From assembly GCA_021018995.1 (NCBI GenBank), contig CM037587.1:91695251-91759250 (forward strand): a DNA stretch of 64,000 nucleotides, written 5' to 3'. This DNA comes from Chloranthus sessilifolius. Its lineage: Eukaryota > Streptophyta > Magnoliopsida > Chloranthales > Chloranthaceae. A model generated the notes under the pieces. It made no database searches. It was not told the origin of the DNA and saw only the letters and a list, made by a program, of their open reading frames with translations. A program made the position numbers and the translations under genes. Below are positions 1 through 10,695 of this stretch, one piece after another (position 1 is the first letter of the stretch; each line of letters opens with the position of its first letter).

Positions 1-1
1 A

Positions 2-590
2 GCACTCCTCTGGAATGTCGATTGGATGTGAATTGGTGCTTTCGATCGAATTTGGTTTGGGCACCTCACTCGAAGTTAGTTGTGGCACTTCAATGGGATT
101 TTGCTTGGGTACAAGATCAATATACTCAATTTGTTCTATAGTCACAATCGGATCTTCAATAGGCATGAGATCACTTAGATTCACCGTGGGTGCGAGATCT
201 TCAAGGGGTTTGGGGTTGGTAAGGATATTGACGGATAGAGGATTCTCATCAACCGGTATGGGATCATTGATGGGTATGATATTTTCAATGGGTTTGGTTT
301 CTTTTAATGGGTTTTGGGTTATGAACGATTATGGAATCTTCAACTGGCATAAGTTTTATACGGGTTATGGGGTTAAGATAGAAGGGTGGTAATGGAATTG
401 GGTTGATAGGAATGAGATTCATACCCTTCGATTCCCAAGATTTTGGCTTTCTCGACCCACCAAACTTCTCATACGAGTTTTTAATCATCACGTCAAGTTT
501 ATGAATCATTACCTTTTGTGACGCAGTTATTCTGTCTGAGCGATTGCACAACCGATAAATGAACGCAATAAGCTCTTTGTTATTTATGAT
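2..590 (-). pseudogene. Unrecognised retroelement ORF with Pro/Ile/Glu-rich repeats, copy 2
   Basis: I do not recognise this protein. Read on the minus strand from about 590, it begins with a segment containing NNKELIAFIYRLCNRSD, then KVMIHKLDVMIKNSYEKFGG and KPKSWESKG. A low-complexity tail follows, rich in P, N, I, E and V, with short repeats of the type EVPKPNxIE. It lies directly downstream of a primer binding site, where gag normally sits, but I see no zinc knuckle and no gag motif. The expected ATG reads ATT here (copy 1 has ATG), and the frame changes near 290. The plus-strand reading frame over the same bases (15-392) is only its antisense shadow. It could be a gag remnant, a captured host fragment or a non-coding relic. 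Confidence 0.45.
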
Positions 591-622
591 GGAACTACTC
601 CACGTGTCAAGTGTTGAACTTC

Positions 623-634
623 GCTCTAATACCA
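623..634 (-). other. Primer binding site (initiator Met tRNA type), copy 2
   Basis: On the minus strand this reads TGGTATTAGAGC, one mismatch from the usual plant initiator-Met site TGGTATCAGAGC. It is three bases from the LTR edge, which fixes the element's orientation as minus. Confidence 0.75.
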
Positions 635-637
635 AAT

Positions 638-2432
638 TGAAGCAGGACGGAAAGACGCTGATGCAAAAATTAACACATGCAATGCTAGGGCTGAGATTAA
701 AATTAAAATTAATTTAAACAATTAAAATAATAATTTTCTCTACAAATTATCACAGAAATATTCAATAAATTCAATTGGATAGTTTAATTTCGCCTCAAAC
801 TAGCGTTACTTTTCGTGTGCATTCCCTATTGGATCTAGAAAACTAGGGTTCTTACGAACGGCTAGATCTCTGATAGTTTTAGAGCGTCGTACGAACTCGC
901 AAGCGGGTTCTCTCGATACCGTACGAAAATAAAAGACTAACAAATATTTAATGAAGATAGGTAGGTTGATTTTGGATTCATATGAGATAAATAGGCTAAA
1001 TCTGAATTTAATAGGGAAATAATTAAGCTAGGGTCATGCTACTTACTCAACTCATAGATTAAGAGAACATAGAGATGGAAAAAGAGTTGACCTCGCACCA
1101 AACTGCACGTGGGATCGAAGAATCACTCTCCGCTTTGAGAGAATTACACTCTCACGAAAGTCTATAACTATCAAGTTTGCAAAAGCAATTTTAATTCACC
1201 AAATAACTAATAATAAAGTTGTTTAAAAACCTTTAAATTGGCTAACCAAAATCCTAATATGAAATTAGAAGAGTCCTAATGCAAATAAAACATACAATGA
1301 AAACTTTTGACCAAAATAATAAACTGCTGTCAAAATTCGCGCAATTGGTCGATCGATCGATTGACTGAGAAAATAATTAAATCGCTTAAAGCCAGAGATT
1401 TAAATAGATCGATTGAAAATTCTTGCTTGATCGATCGACTGAGAAATATAATTTTGCCTCAGAATATTTGCCCACTGTCCATTTTCGATCGATCGATGAA
1501 TGGAGACGATTGATCGATTGAGTACTTTTTCAGTCCTTTGAATTTGAGCTTTTTTCTGCCGCCTCTGATGTTTTTCTTTCGCCTTCGGTACGTCACCGGC
1601 AGCTGCTTGAATATGATGTCCCCATTAGACGCTAACCTTAAAGTAGCTTAAATCTCGCACTATAGGAATAGAGTTTTGCTCTTTGGGATAAAATAAAAAT
1701 AAAAATAAAAATAGAAAAATAAGAAAAAGATATAGAAAATCACTAGAATTTCACCAGCGAAAATATTGGCCTCACCACACCCTAAACTCGGGGAAGATGA
1801 AAATTCTCAACGAACTCGCAAAGATAACACAAAGCAATCAAATTTCAATATTCATCATTAATTTTTTTCCTCAAAAGAGATTACAACGTATTTATAAAGC
1901 AAAGAAATCCTAAGAATACTGATAGAACTAAAACTTCTAAAATAACCACTAAAATTTTCTAATCTAACGGTCATAATTAATTTTACCACTAATCCTTTTT
2001 TTATTACACGACCAATTTTGAAGGGTTAAACGATGCCCGATTGACGTGACATTGATCATGTTTGAAAGCTTATCAAAGTAGCTTTCCAACTAGACTAAAA
2101 TCACTCAATTTCGACATATATTAATAGACTTATGATTACTTTTTCGATGGTTGCGTTGAAAGTGATGAAATTAATAGTTACATATCACATATCTATGCCT
2201 GAACCCTAAATAATTCAAATAAAGAAATTAATCCTAAAACAACCTACTTATTAAAAGAATCCTAAAAAAATGGAAACTAAACTTAGATAAAAATGCCTAA
2301 AATAACATGCACACGACCTTCAATCCATCTTTAGTGGGCCTTTTAAGAACCCATTCGCGGGTCAACTTTCTCTTATGTTGTCTCCTCTTTATCTAGCCAC
2401 GATCTCGACGTATAGGCTTCGATTCCGCATCA
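638..2432 (-). repeat. LTR shared by two tandem internal regions (with nested solo LTR)
   Basis: After removal of the insertion at 659-1627 and one copy of its target duplication, this is an LTR of about 820 bp. It is clearly the same as 3360-4150. The right edge ends GCATCA and the left edge begins TGAAGC, where the sister LTR has TGATGC. A primer binding site abuts one side (623-634) and a polypurine tract the other (2433-2446). The LTR is therefore both the 3' LTR of one unit and the 5' LTR of the next. Confidence 0.8.
659..1627. mobile_element. Nested solo LTR flanked by a 5-bp target duplication
   Basis: This 969-bp block interrupts the LTR at 638-2432 and is absent from the sister LTR at 3360-4150. 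It is bounded by GACGC at 654-658 and 1628-1632. It begins TGATGC and ends CATTA, close to the TGATG...CATCA ends expected of an LTR, with no coding capacity, so a solo LTR is the simplest reading. A cluster of TCGATCGATCGA-type palindromes lies at about 1340-1515. The parent family is not identified. Confidence 0.6.
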
Positions 2433-2446
2433 TTCTTCCCTTCTTT
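2433..2446 (-). other. Polypurine tract
   Basis: On the minus strand this is an uninterrupted purine run, AAAGAAGGGAAGAA, ending exactly where the LTR begins with TGATGC. It marks the 3' end of the internal region at 2433-3359. Confidence 0.75.
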
Positions 2447-2481
2447 AAAAAAGTTCGACCTTGAACTTTCACTGAAGCTAT

Positions 2482-3309
2482 CTATCTGCTCGAAGGTGAA
2501 TGACATTTTTTATTGCCTCGATGTGACATGGGTTGGAAAGACAAAATCAGATTCGGCTCGGGTGATATAATCAGGCTTGGTTTGAGCACTTCTATCCGAT
2601 TTGGCTTGGATACTTCGACCGAACATAACTTTGGTACCTCCATAATTCACAATTCAGGTACCTCAACGAAACACGACTTGATCACTTCCTCTGAGCACTC
2701 CTTTGGAATGTTGATCGGATGTGAATTGGTGATTTCGATCGGATTTGGTTTGGGGATTTCAATCGGGTTTGGTTTGGGCACCTCACCTCACTCAAAGTTA
2801 GTTCTAACACTTCAATGGATTTTGCTCGGCTACAAGATCAATTTACTCAATTTGATCAACGGACACAATCGGATCTTCAATAAGCATGAGATCACTCAGA
2901 TTCACTGTGGGTGCGAGATCTACAACGGGTTTGGGGTCGGTAAGGATAATGACGGATAGAGGATTCTCATAAGCTGGTGTGGGATCATTGATGGGTATGA
3001 TATTTTCAACGGGTTTGGTTTCTTTAATGGGTTTTGGGTTAATGAGCGATTATGGAATCTTCAACCGGCATAAGTTTTATACGGATTATGGGGTTAAGAT
3101 AGAAGGGTGGTAATGGAATTGGGTTGATGGGATTGAGATTCACAACCTTCGATTCCCAAGATTTTGGCTTTCTCGACCCACCAAACTTCTCGTACGAGTT
3201 TTCAATCATCACGTCAAAGTTTATGAATCATTACCTTTTATGATGCAGTTATTCTGTCTGAGCGATCACACAGCCCGTAAATGAGCACAATAAGCTCTTT
3301 GTTATTCAT
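2482..3309 (-). pseudogene. Unrecognised retroelement ORF with EVPKPNPIEI-type repeats, copy 1
   Basis: This is the better-delimited copy of the unknown ORF. The ATG at 3309 gives MNNKELIVLIYGLCDRSD, followed after a frameshift by DVMIENSYEKFGG and KPKSWESKV. The C-terminal half reads as imperfect 9-10 residue repeats such as VPKPNPIEI, then EVIKSCFVEVPEL and VEVSKPNRIEVLKPSLI. A TAG at 2482-2484, 36 bp from the polypurine tract, ends it. At least two in-frame stops and one frameshift break it. The internal region is only 927 bp, with no protease, reverse transcriptase or integrase, so the element is non-autonomous. The function of the ORF is unknown. Confidence 0.5.
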
Positions 3310-3344
3310 GTTGGAACTACTCTACGTGTTGAGTGTTGAATTTC

Positions 3345-3356
3345 GCTATGATACCA
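3345..3356 (-). other. Primer binding site (initiator Met tRNA type), copy 1
   Basis: On the minus strand this reads TGGTATCATAGC, one mismatch from the plant initiator-Met site, three bases from the LTR edge at 3360. Confidence 0.8.
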
Positions 3357-3359
3357 AAT

Positions 3360-4150
3360 TGATGCAGGACGGAAAGGCGCTAACCCTAAAGTAGCGTAAA
3401 TCTCGCACGATAGGATTAGAGTTTTGATCTCCATGATAAAATAAATATAAAAATAGAGAAATAAGAAAAAAATTATAGAAAATCACTGAAATTTCACCAG
3501 TAAAAATATTGGCCTCACACCACACTCTAAACTCAGGGAAGACGAAAATTCTCAACGAACTCACAAAGATAACACAAAGCAATCAAATTTTAATATTCAT
3601 CATTAATTTTTTTCTCACAAGAGATTATAATGTATTTATAAAGCAAAGAAACCCTAAGACTACTACTAAAACTAAAACTTCTAAAATAAATACAAATGTT
3701 TTAATCTAATGGTCACAATTAAGGGTTAAACGATGTCCGATTGACGTAAAATTTGTCATGTTTGAAAGCTTATCGAGGTAGCTTTCCAACAAGACAAGAA
3801 TCACGCAATTCCGACACATATTGATACACTTATGATTACTTTTCCGATGGTTGTGCTAAAAGTGACGAAATTAACAGTCACATATCACATATATGTACCT
3901 GAACCCTAAATAATTCAAATAAGGAAACTAATCCTAAAAGAAACCACTTATTAAAAGAATCCTAATAAAAAAGGAAATTAAACCTAAATAAAAATGCCTA
4001 AAATAACATGCGCCTAAAATAACATGCACACGGGCCTTCAACTCATCTTTAGTGGGCCTTTTAAAAACCCATTCGCGGGTCCACTTTCTCTTTTGTTATC
4101 TCCACTTTATCTGGCCACGATCTCGACGTATAGGCTTTGATTCCGCATCA
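3360..4150 (-). repeat. 5' LTR of tandem non-autonomous LTR element
   Basis: This 791-bp LTR begins TGATGC and ends GCATCA, a six-base terminal inverted repeat. It matches 1628-2432 along its length. The right flank (CTTAC) cannot be matched to a left-hand target duplication because the array runs off the window. Confidence 0.8.
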
Positions 4151-4201
4151 CTTACTGTCTTAAATTTGTGGGCAGCTTATATAATTTGTTTCTACTTGCA
4201 G

Positions 4202-4408
4202 GAGTGAGTTCTATTTGTTATTCTATGGCATATTTGATGATCAATGTGCTGCAATGGATGCTATTTTGAATGGCAAAGAGGCATTTGCATTCCAGGTACT
4301 CCTATGCTTCCCATGTAGCTGCTTAAATGCTTTTTTTGGGCAATATATATGCCATGTTAGCTTGTGTTCTTTTAGTACCTGCATTCATGCCATCTTTGAC
4401 AAATGGAA

Positions 4409-4456
<48 letters not shown>

Positions 4457-5242
4457 GAAATTTACTTTCAAAATGTAGGTTTCTTTTTATGATATATGTT
4501 TATATTGCATGTTGATGGGAGATGTACAACACCTGAGCACTTCTAGTTTGCCAAAGCACCCATGCAGATATAAATGTGATACAAATATGAGATGTCTTAT
4601 ATTTGAGCCATAGCTTATATTTGGTGGCTATAAGTTTATATCCTTCTTTTTTTGGGGTATGCCCCTGGCCCCCCGCATGGTTTCTTAGTCATATTGGATA
4701 TCATTCATGTACTCCAATATATTGGTTTAATATTTTTCGTCATATTGCTGTCAGTATCCATGCTCCTTCCATCAATTCACACACTCGTGCCCCTGTCCAT
4801 TACCCCGTGTATGCATAGGCTAAGCGGGGATGTGCTTCCTCGGAGGGAGTGGGCCCCTGTGGTCTACTCTAGTCAGGGGTGCACTCTATGGGGTTTGAGG
4901 TCCAGACACCCTCCTTTATCTCCTTCAAAAAAGTTACCCACAGTCACTGTAGGAGAGCGTGCACATGGGGGAAGGGTTTAGTTGCTAGGAGGCCTATTAG
5001 GTTTTAATTAGTACAGCTTGTTTATAAATAACAAAATCTCATATAAACCGTCAACAGTTGCAGTCATGTAAATTTTGTAATTCTATTTTATTTTTAATTT
5101 TTGGAAGGTAGTGTAAATTTTGTAATTCATTATGCTGAAGATGGGATACCGATCTTATTTCATTTTTATTTTTTATTTTTTGCAGGCACTCAGGAGTGTA
5201 TTGGATCAATACTTGGGAGTAAATGTTGATAGACCCAAATAG
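4202..5242 (+). CDS. Last two coding exons of an unrecognised host gene
   Basis: Two exons join in frame. Exon A (4202-4295) follows a TTGCAG acceptor and ends at CAG before GT. It encodes SEFYLLFYGIFDDQ, then CAAMDAILNGKEAFAFQ. Exon B (5186-5242) follows a T-rich tract and TGCAG, encodes ALRSVLDQYLGVNVDRPK, and ends with TAG. Both are open in the one frame the splice sites dictate (phase 0 at the join), the residue composition looks like a soluble helical protein, and there are no breaks. I do not recognise the family. Upstream exons must lie left of the LTR array or outside the window, so the array at 1-4150 would occupy the preceding intron. The 890-bp intron between the exons holds an AAT microsatellite. 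Confidence 0.6.
4408..4455. repeat. (AAT)n microsatellite in host intron
   Basis: About 16 uninterrupted AAT units inside the intron between the two host exons. Confidence 0.95.
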
Positions 5243-6072
5243 TTTTTACTAGACCTGTTGAAGCGTATACTGGGAGGGTGGGTACAGGGCCTATGTAACG
5301 TTACTGATCCTCCACTGGCCAACCTGTTGGGGTCTGCATTTTGGAACATATATGATTATTTTTGTTAGAATATAATGATTATTGGAATCATAAATCAAGA
5401 TCTCATTTGATGAAATTTTCTACAGAAAGGACATGCTTTATGTTTTATGCAGATGAATACAAGGTAAATGATTTGTCACGTCTTCTCGGCCGCTAAGATT
5501 CGGATTGCCCAGTTGACTGATCACTATTTGGACCGGCTATTTTGAGGCGGACTGTATGCTCTAACTGTCTATATAATCATCTGCTTTTGGACAGTTAAAA
5601 ATTGTGGGAGCAGCATAACTCCCTGCTAATGTGCTGCTATTATTATATGTTTCATACATTATTGGGTATCACTTATATAGTTTGTTTATCATTGATTGGA
5701 CAGTTAAGATCAGAAAGCATTCGCCTCCGGTTGGATGGCTGTTGGATTTGGAAATTTTAGAAAAATTATAATAGTTTTTTTTTTGGGAGATCAAAAGCTC
5801 ATAATTATTGTGGTCAACCGTATTAAGTTGAAGTTAGGGCCCATTTGGATCTTGTGACTTTGTAATTCCCAAAAAGTTTAATCTAGAGATAAATTTGTTT
5901 GTGAACGATTTTGTGTATAAATTATTTTGTAAACTTCTTAATGACCCATTTGTTTATTATTTCATGGTGGTGAAGAGGGATGTAATCATAGTGGGGAAGG
6001 AAGGTGTGCTGATGGACTCATGGTGGAGTGTTAGTTATGAATTTATGATTGTGGTAGTGGTTATGGTTTGAG
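5243..6072 (+). other. Probable 3' UTR and downstream intergenic DNA
   Basis: No open frame of note. The sequence just after the stop at 5242 is presumably the 3' UTR of the host gene. I cannot fix the polyadenylation site. Confidence 0.4.
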
Positions 6073-6183
6073 TGGTGGCAGTCGTTGGATGGTGGGGGGT
6101 TAGCTGTGGTGGGTGATGGTCGGGGTGGCAGTCGTTGGATGGTGGGGGGTTGGCTGTGGTGGGTGATGGTCGGGGTGGCAGTG
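6073..6183. repeat. 50-bp minisatellite, two full units plus start of a third
   Basis: A GT-rich 50-bp unit (GGTGGCAGTCGTTGGATGGT...) repeats with about one substitution per unit, grading into degenerate GGTGGT sequence to about 6320. It creates a spurious minus-strand Pro/Thr/His-rich reading frame. Confidence 0.9.
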
Positions 6184-7036
6184 GTGGTGGGTTGGTAGTG
6201 GTGATGGGGTGGTGGCAACAGTTGTAGGGCGGTGCTGGTGCTGATAGCATTGGTAGTGGTCATGCTAGTGGTGACGATGGTAGTGTTGGTAGCATTGGTG
6301 ATGGTGGTGGGTGGTCGAGTGGTGTGAGGTTAAGTTTTATAATAAAGATAAATTTGTCTCAAATTTTGATGAGAAAAAAAAATTACATATTTTGGTGGAA
6401 GAAAAAAATTCCAAAATGTGAAACGATCATGACCGCCTGATCAAATGTGAAGCTCATATCACTTTTTGAGGTGTATATTATATGATATTAAAATCTAACT
6501 GCCTAATGGTACACTCATGGTCTCAAGATCAATAGTTTTTGGTGATGGTGAGAGAATGAGCTTAGAGAATCGGTAGGTGTAAATGAGCCGACCAGACCAC
6601 AAAAAACTTGGCTCACCCTTGAACCAATTAGTAATTAGATCTAAAATATTAAGCTCAATGGGCCAGCCCAAATAGGCTTTAGGCTATGCCCTCAAGGTAA
6701 AATGTTAATTGTATGGGTCAAAGCTTGGTACAAGTCAATTGAAAGGCCATCATACCCTTTATCAATATCAGGCCACAGTGTTATAAACAGCCAGCGGCCC
6801 AAGTGGAGACCCAAATGGATTGAATTTTGGGCCTAAATATGTACAAACTACCATTAACCCAGCTCAAAATCTTGTAAATATTATATGGGCTCTTAGCCTT
6901 ATTTTAATTGGGGGCGGTTCGTGGACGACCTGAATGGGCCGATTTTTATTCAGGCCCAAAAGCTTTCCTCAAGCCTTGATTTGGACCCAGCAGATCTGGT
7001 GGACTGCCTTGAAGCTAAGAAATGCTAGTTCATTTG
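6184..7036. other. Intergenic, with a partial MITE copy at about 6440-6560
   Basis: No gene seen. The stretch near 6440-6560 contains the 'actcatggtctcaagatca' block and related arms shared with the fold-back MITEs at 7405, 9055 and 61942. Confidence 0.45.
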
Positions 7037-7370
7037 TAGGGCTGTCAATGGGGCGGGTCGATCGGGTCCGGCATATAAGTTTTACTCGGGTTTGGGTTGG
7101 GCATGATGCATCCAACTCAATCTTTGGGTCAGATCAAAGGTCGGTTCAGGTAGACCCGGTATTTTAAAAATAAAATATAAAGGGATTAGGGGATTTTGAG
7201 ATGAACTGGGGCGGTCGGGTGCCATCGGGTTTTGTCAGTATTTCAGGTCAGGTTGCGCATATATCCTTGACCTATCGTATTAGGTCAGGGTGCTCTGTCG
7301 GGGATATACCCTTGACCCGAGGGGCAGCCAAAATTTGGTCCCGATTTAATCGGACCCATTGACAGCCGTA
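7037..7370. mobile_element. Non-autonomous hAT element (MITE)
   Basis: The ends are inverted: TAGGGCTGTCAATGGG on the left and, reversed, TACGGCTGTCAATGGG on the right. The flanks TTCATTTG (7029-7036) and TCTATTTG (7371-7378) match at 6 of 8 positions, as expected of an aged 8-bp hAT target duplication. The 334-bp interior is rich in GGGTC/GACCC and has no coding capacity. Confidence 0.75.
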
Positions 7371-7404
7371 TCTATTTGTTAATATTATTTCTACGGGTAG
7401 TATT

Positions 7405-7716
7405 ATTTGCATCTACCTAAGGGTACCAACACCGCAAACCATTGACAGCATTTAAAATGATGTCGGAGATCATTTTTCATCCCAATCTTTCACATAATGG
7501 ATCTTGAGACCATGAGCGTACCATCCGAAGGTCAGATTTGAGATGTGTGCCACACAGAATCAACATTTGACCATTTGATAGTATGCGTGTGATCTCAAGA
7601 TCCATTATATGGAAGACTTGGACAAAAAAAAATCTGCCTTGTTTGATTCAAAGAAGCCAAATGGTTTTCGGTGTTAGTGCCATTAGAGATTCGGTAGGAG
7701 GAACTAGAGCTATCCT
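7405..7716. mobile_element. Fold-back MITE, dispersed family, copy
   Basis: The arms are inverted around about 7555. The left arm has 'catcccaatctttcaca' then 'ggatcttgaga'. The right arm carries the reverse complement of the same blocks. It shares these with 7785, 9055, 13000, 28480 and 61942. The outer edges are approximate and no target duplication is clear. Confidence 0.65.
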
Positions 7717-7784
7717 ATTTCATTTTGAGTATCTTCATTTTCAACCCAAGATTCTTCCTTCTTAACTCGGGTTAGGCATGCGTA

Positions 7785-8075
7785 AAACGTTCACTGCTTA
7801 GAATCAGATGATGGGGATCGGTTTTCGTCACAATCTTCAAGCTCCGTTGATCTTGAATCATGGTCATAGCACCATTGGTCAGATTTTGGTTCCACGTGGC
7901 ACCTATCCCTAAAAGTGATCTTAGAATCACATTTGATATAAGCCCATGATCACATTCATATTTTGGGATGTATTTCACATGAAATCAAAATCTGACCATC
8001 TATTGGTTGGCTCATGATCTCAAGATCAATTTTGTCAAATATTGGAAGGCAAAACAAACTTCATTGCCAAAATCA
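7785..8075. mobile_element. Fold-back MITE, dispersed family, diverged copy
   Basis: It has the same order of blocks as the 7405-7716 copy: a 'gttgatcttgaatcatgg' arm, a central 'cacattcatattttggga' part, then 'gctcatgatctcaagatca'. It is more diverged, with approximate edges. Confidence 0.55.
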
Positions 8076-8279
8076 AATCAGTCAACGTACAGAAAACAAG
8101 TCTAGAACAGAGATTCTTCGGTTGTAAATAAAGGTACCTTTCCTATATGTGTGTTAATTTTTCAAATTTTGGGAATAATATTGCTAGTAAGTAGGTCTAA
8201 ACGAGATATTTTACATTGGGATTGGGGAATGGGGAGACCTAACCAACATTTTTAAAGTCGTTTTTTTTTCCTTTTTGGG

Positions 8280-8425
8280 TTGCACACTTCTTAGCCAACC
8301 CGGATCCCACCGGCTGCCAATTTTTGTGGTTGCTCTCTTCTGAGCCAACCCGGTCGGACCGGATGCCAATTTTCTGTTGCACTTTTCTGAGCCAACAACC
8401 CGGACCCACTGGGCCGGGTTCCATT
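8280..8425. repeat. About 50-bp tandem repeat, three degenerate units
   Basis: Three imperfect units share 'gttgcNNNcttctgagccaa', 'cccgg' and 'ggNtgccaatttt'. Confidence 0.7.
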
Positions 8426-9054
8426 GCATTTTCAGTGTCCTGTCATTGTCAAAACGTTGCGCCTAAGACTTAGTATTAGGTGCCCACCGGCGCACTAGCA
8501 ATATTTGTGGAAGTCAAACTTAGACCATCTCCATTCACCAATGGGAATTAAGCAAGTCACAAATGGAATATATAGTTTTGACAGAAGGAAGGAGATTCAC
8601 CCAAATAAAGTACAATCTGGAACATAATACCAAACCCGCTTGGTATATATATATATATATAGTTTTTTGAGGAAAAACCCACTTGGTATTAGATGTACAC
8701 CTCTCAGGGTTTGACCATTGAGCAAGAGGAGATATTGCCCTATATATGCACAGTGATTTGTAAATGGTATTACTATGGAGCAACTAGTTGCACAAGAGAT
8801 TCTTAAATTTTTTTCAAACCATCTAAGCCGTCTGTTTTGAAGATCATGATATAAAAATCTTTGGAGTCAAAAATAATCTCTGTCATCTAATTTAACCTAG
8901 TCAACCATTGAATAAGTTGAAGAAGCTCTTGAATCACATTATAGAGATGGTTTTTCAAGTGGCACTAGTCCAAAAACTACCAAACTCTTCTTTTAAACTA
9001 GGTGCAAACGTACCATTCTCGTGTGCAAATAGTTGCTCCAAAATTATTATTATT
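8426..9054. other. Intergenic with AT tract and partial MITE
   Basis: A short (AT)n run is at about 8644-8661, and a partial, inverted piece of the fold-back MITE family at about 8800-8985. No gene seen. Confidence 0.4.
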
Positions 9055-9431
9055 AGGGTACCTCTATTCATGCCTATCGAGTTAATGAGAGCATCGACCG
9101 CAATTGAGATTATTTTTTGTCCCAATCTTCCACATGGGATCTTGAGATCATAGGCATATCATCATACGGTTAGTTTTTATTAGACATGGTACACATATGA
9201 AAAAATGACACTCAAATCATGTGACACTCATCCTATTCAAACATGATTTTCTGATCATTTTTTGGGATGTGTGCCATATGTAATTAAAAATTAACTGTCT
9301 GATAGCACGCCCTTAATCTCAAGATCTATCATGTGAAAGATTGGGACTGAAAACAATCCCTATCACTTGATTTAAAACAGTCAATGGTTTTCGACAGTAT
9401 TATCTCGGTAGGCGCAAACAGAGCTATACCT
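9055..9431. mobile_element. Fold-back MITE, dispersed family, near-complete copy
   Basis: The left end 'gggtacctctattcatgcct' and the right end, reversed 'aggtatagctctgtttgcgc', are related inverted termini. Inside lie inverted 'cccaatctttcaca' and 'gatcttgaga' blocks and a central 'cattttttgggatgtgtgcc' segment. No coding capacity. The target duplication is not clear. Confidence 0.65.
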
Positions 9432-9800
9432 CATATAATTCTTATTAATATCAATATTAATTATGAAATAGTAGTAGAAGTAGTAGTGTGGCTGTGAGGC
9501 GTGGGAATTTGGGGAGGGGAAAAGCTAAGAAAAGAAAAAAGCAAATGCTAATAATTAGGATAAGGAAAAAAGAGGAAAGAGAGGAAAAGAAAGAGTGGGA
9601 GATTCCAACAAAGACTGCAAAAAACTTAGTAAGAGAAGAAGCTTTTGGTTTGTCTGGTTGTGCAGAAAGAGAGGCAGTCTTTTTTAGCAGGCAAATGGCA
9701 TGTATTGTACCCTAAACACTTCCACTACCTATCTCTCTTTACTTTCTAAAAGTTTGAATATACCATAAATAAAACACACCAAATAATCCCCACATAGCAT

Positions 9801-9838
<38 letters not shown>

Positions 9839-9938
9839 AAGATTTCTTTGGGACTACTTTTAATAATGCATGCTAGGTGTAAGTATCTCATAGTACGTTC
9901 ATCCCATGTGACTATTTTTGAATTTAATTGGTGATTTA
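9432..9938. other. Intergenic with (CT)n microsatellite
   Basis: The CT run is at 9803-9834, preceded by a purine-rich stretch that gives a lysine/arginine-rich frame I do not believe. The TTA at 9936-9938 belongs to the next element's target duplication. Confidence 0.6.
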
Positions 9939-10311
9939 GGCTGCCAATGGCATTGCTCTTTGGTAGAGCTCAAAAGCAGGTTATTATGCTCTCTGCTAAC
10001 AGTACCTTCTCCTTAATAACTTCTTGCATATCAATATTTTATGCATGATTTACCTGCACTAGCAGTTCTACCCTTCTCTCTACTAACTATCAGAGTAAAT
10101 AGAATCAGCTCTGACAAGGAGTGAGTAGAGAGGAGGGTAGAACTGCTAAACAAGTAAATTATGCATAAAATCTTACTATGCAAGGAATTATTAAGAAGAA
10201 TGAGTACCTGCTAAAGCAGGTAGCGGGATGTTAACAAAGAAGATAGTAACCTGCTAAAGCATGTGAGCTCTGCTATGGTAGGACTACCAAAGAGCAATGC
10301 CATACGCAGCC
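9939..10311. mobile_element. PIF/Harbinger-type (Tourist-like) MITE
   Basis: 373 bp, bounded by TTA at 9936-9938 and 10312-10314, the 3-bp TTA duplication typical of PIF/Harbinger. The terminal inverted repeat starts GGCTGC on both sides and continues with 'atggcattgctctttggtag' in both arms. The arms remain complementary for much of the element (for example GTAGAACTGCT against AGCAGTTCTAC), so it is almost entirely a hairpin. Confidence 0.85.
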
Positions 10312-10695
10312 TTAGTATGTGGGTACTTTAGTTTCAGATGATATTGTGTTGCTATTACGTCATCTTTCAAGAATTTTTTTTTTCCGCACAAAAAGAATAA
10401 AAATTAAGTTGGCGTGCGCTTAGAAAAGTTTAATTTATTTAAATAATTAAAAAAAATTAGGAAAAGTTTATGTGCACCCAAAAGCTACTATTGAACACAT
10501 ATTTTTAATAATATGAGATTTGAATCTTTATTAGTCACATCAAAATAAAATTTATTATTATTTATTTTTCATTAATTGTGTGCCAATAACAAACATTGGT
10601 GTGCCACTAGAAATAGAGGGTGGGAATAAAAAAATGCAGTGCGCGTAGCAGCCCTCATGATTTAGGAAATAAAAATATACATAAAAAATAAAACT

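Larger units (their letters stand above)
1..637 (-). mobile_element. Internal region of tandem LTR element, copy 2 (cut by window edge)
   Basis: This is the 5' part of the internal domain of a minus-strand LTR element. It matches 2700-3359 closely over its whole length, in the same order: repeat-coding region, then the conserved SYEKFGGSRKPKSW-coding region, then a primer binding site, then an LTR. Because it lies on the other side of the same LTR (638-2432), the array reads LTR-internal-LTR-internal on the minus strand. The far end is outside the window. Confidence 0.75.

Noticed and set aside
15..392. Plus-strand frames at 15-392 and 2513-2959 with Gly/Ser/Phe-rich repeats
   Set aside because: They are antisense to the repetitive minus-strand ORF, and orientation is fixed by primer sites and polypurine tract.
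4603..4981. Overlapping plus-strand frames in the host intron
   Set aside because: They overlap in different frames within an intron with good splice borders and have no family likeness.
6018..6263. Minus-strand Pro/Thr/His-rich frames
   Set aside because: Produced by the GT-rich 50-bp minisatellite. No start context or family likeness.
9488..9715. Lys/Arg-rich small ORF
   Set aside because: A purine-rich tract explains it; no conserved motif or splice sites.
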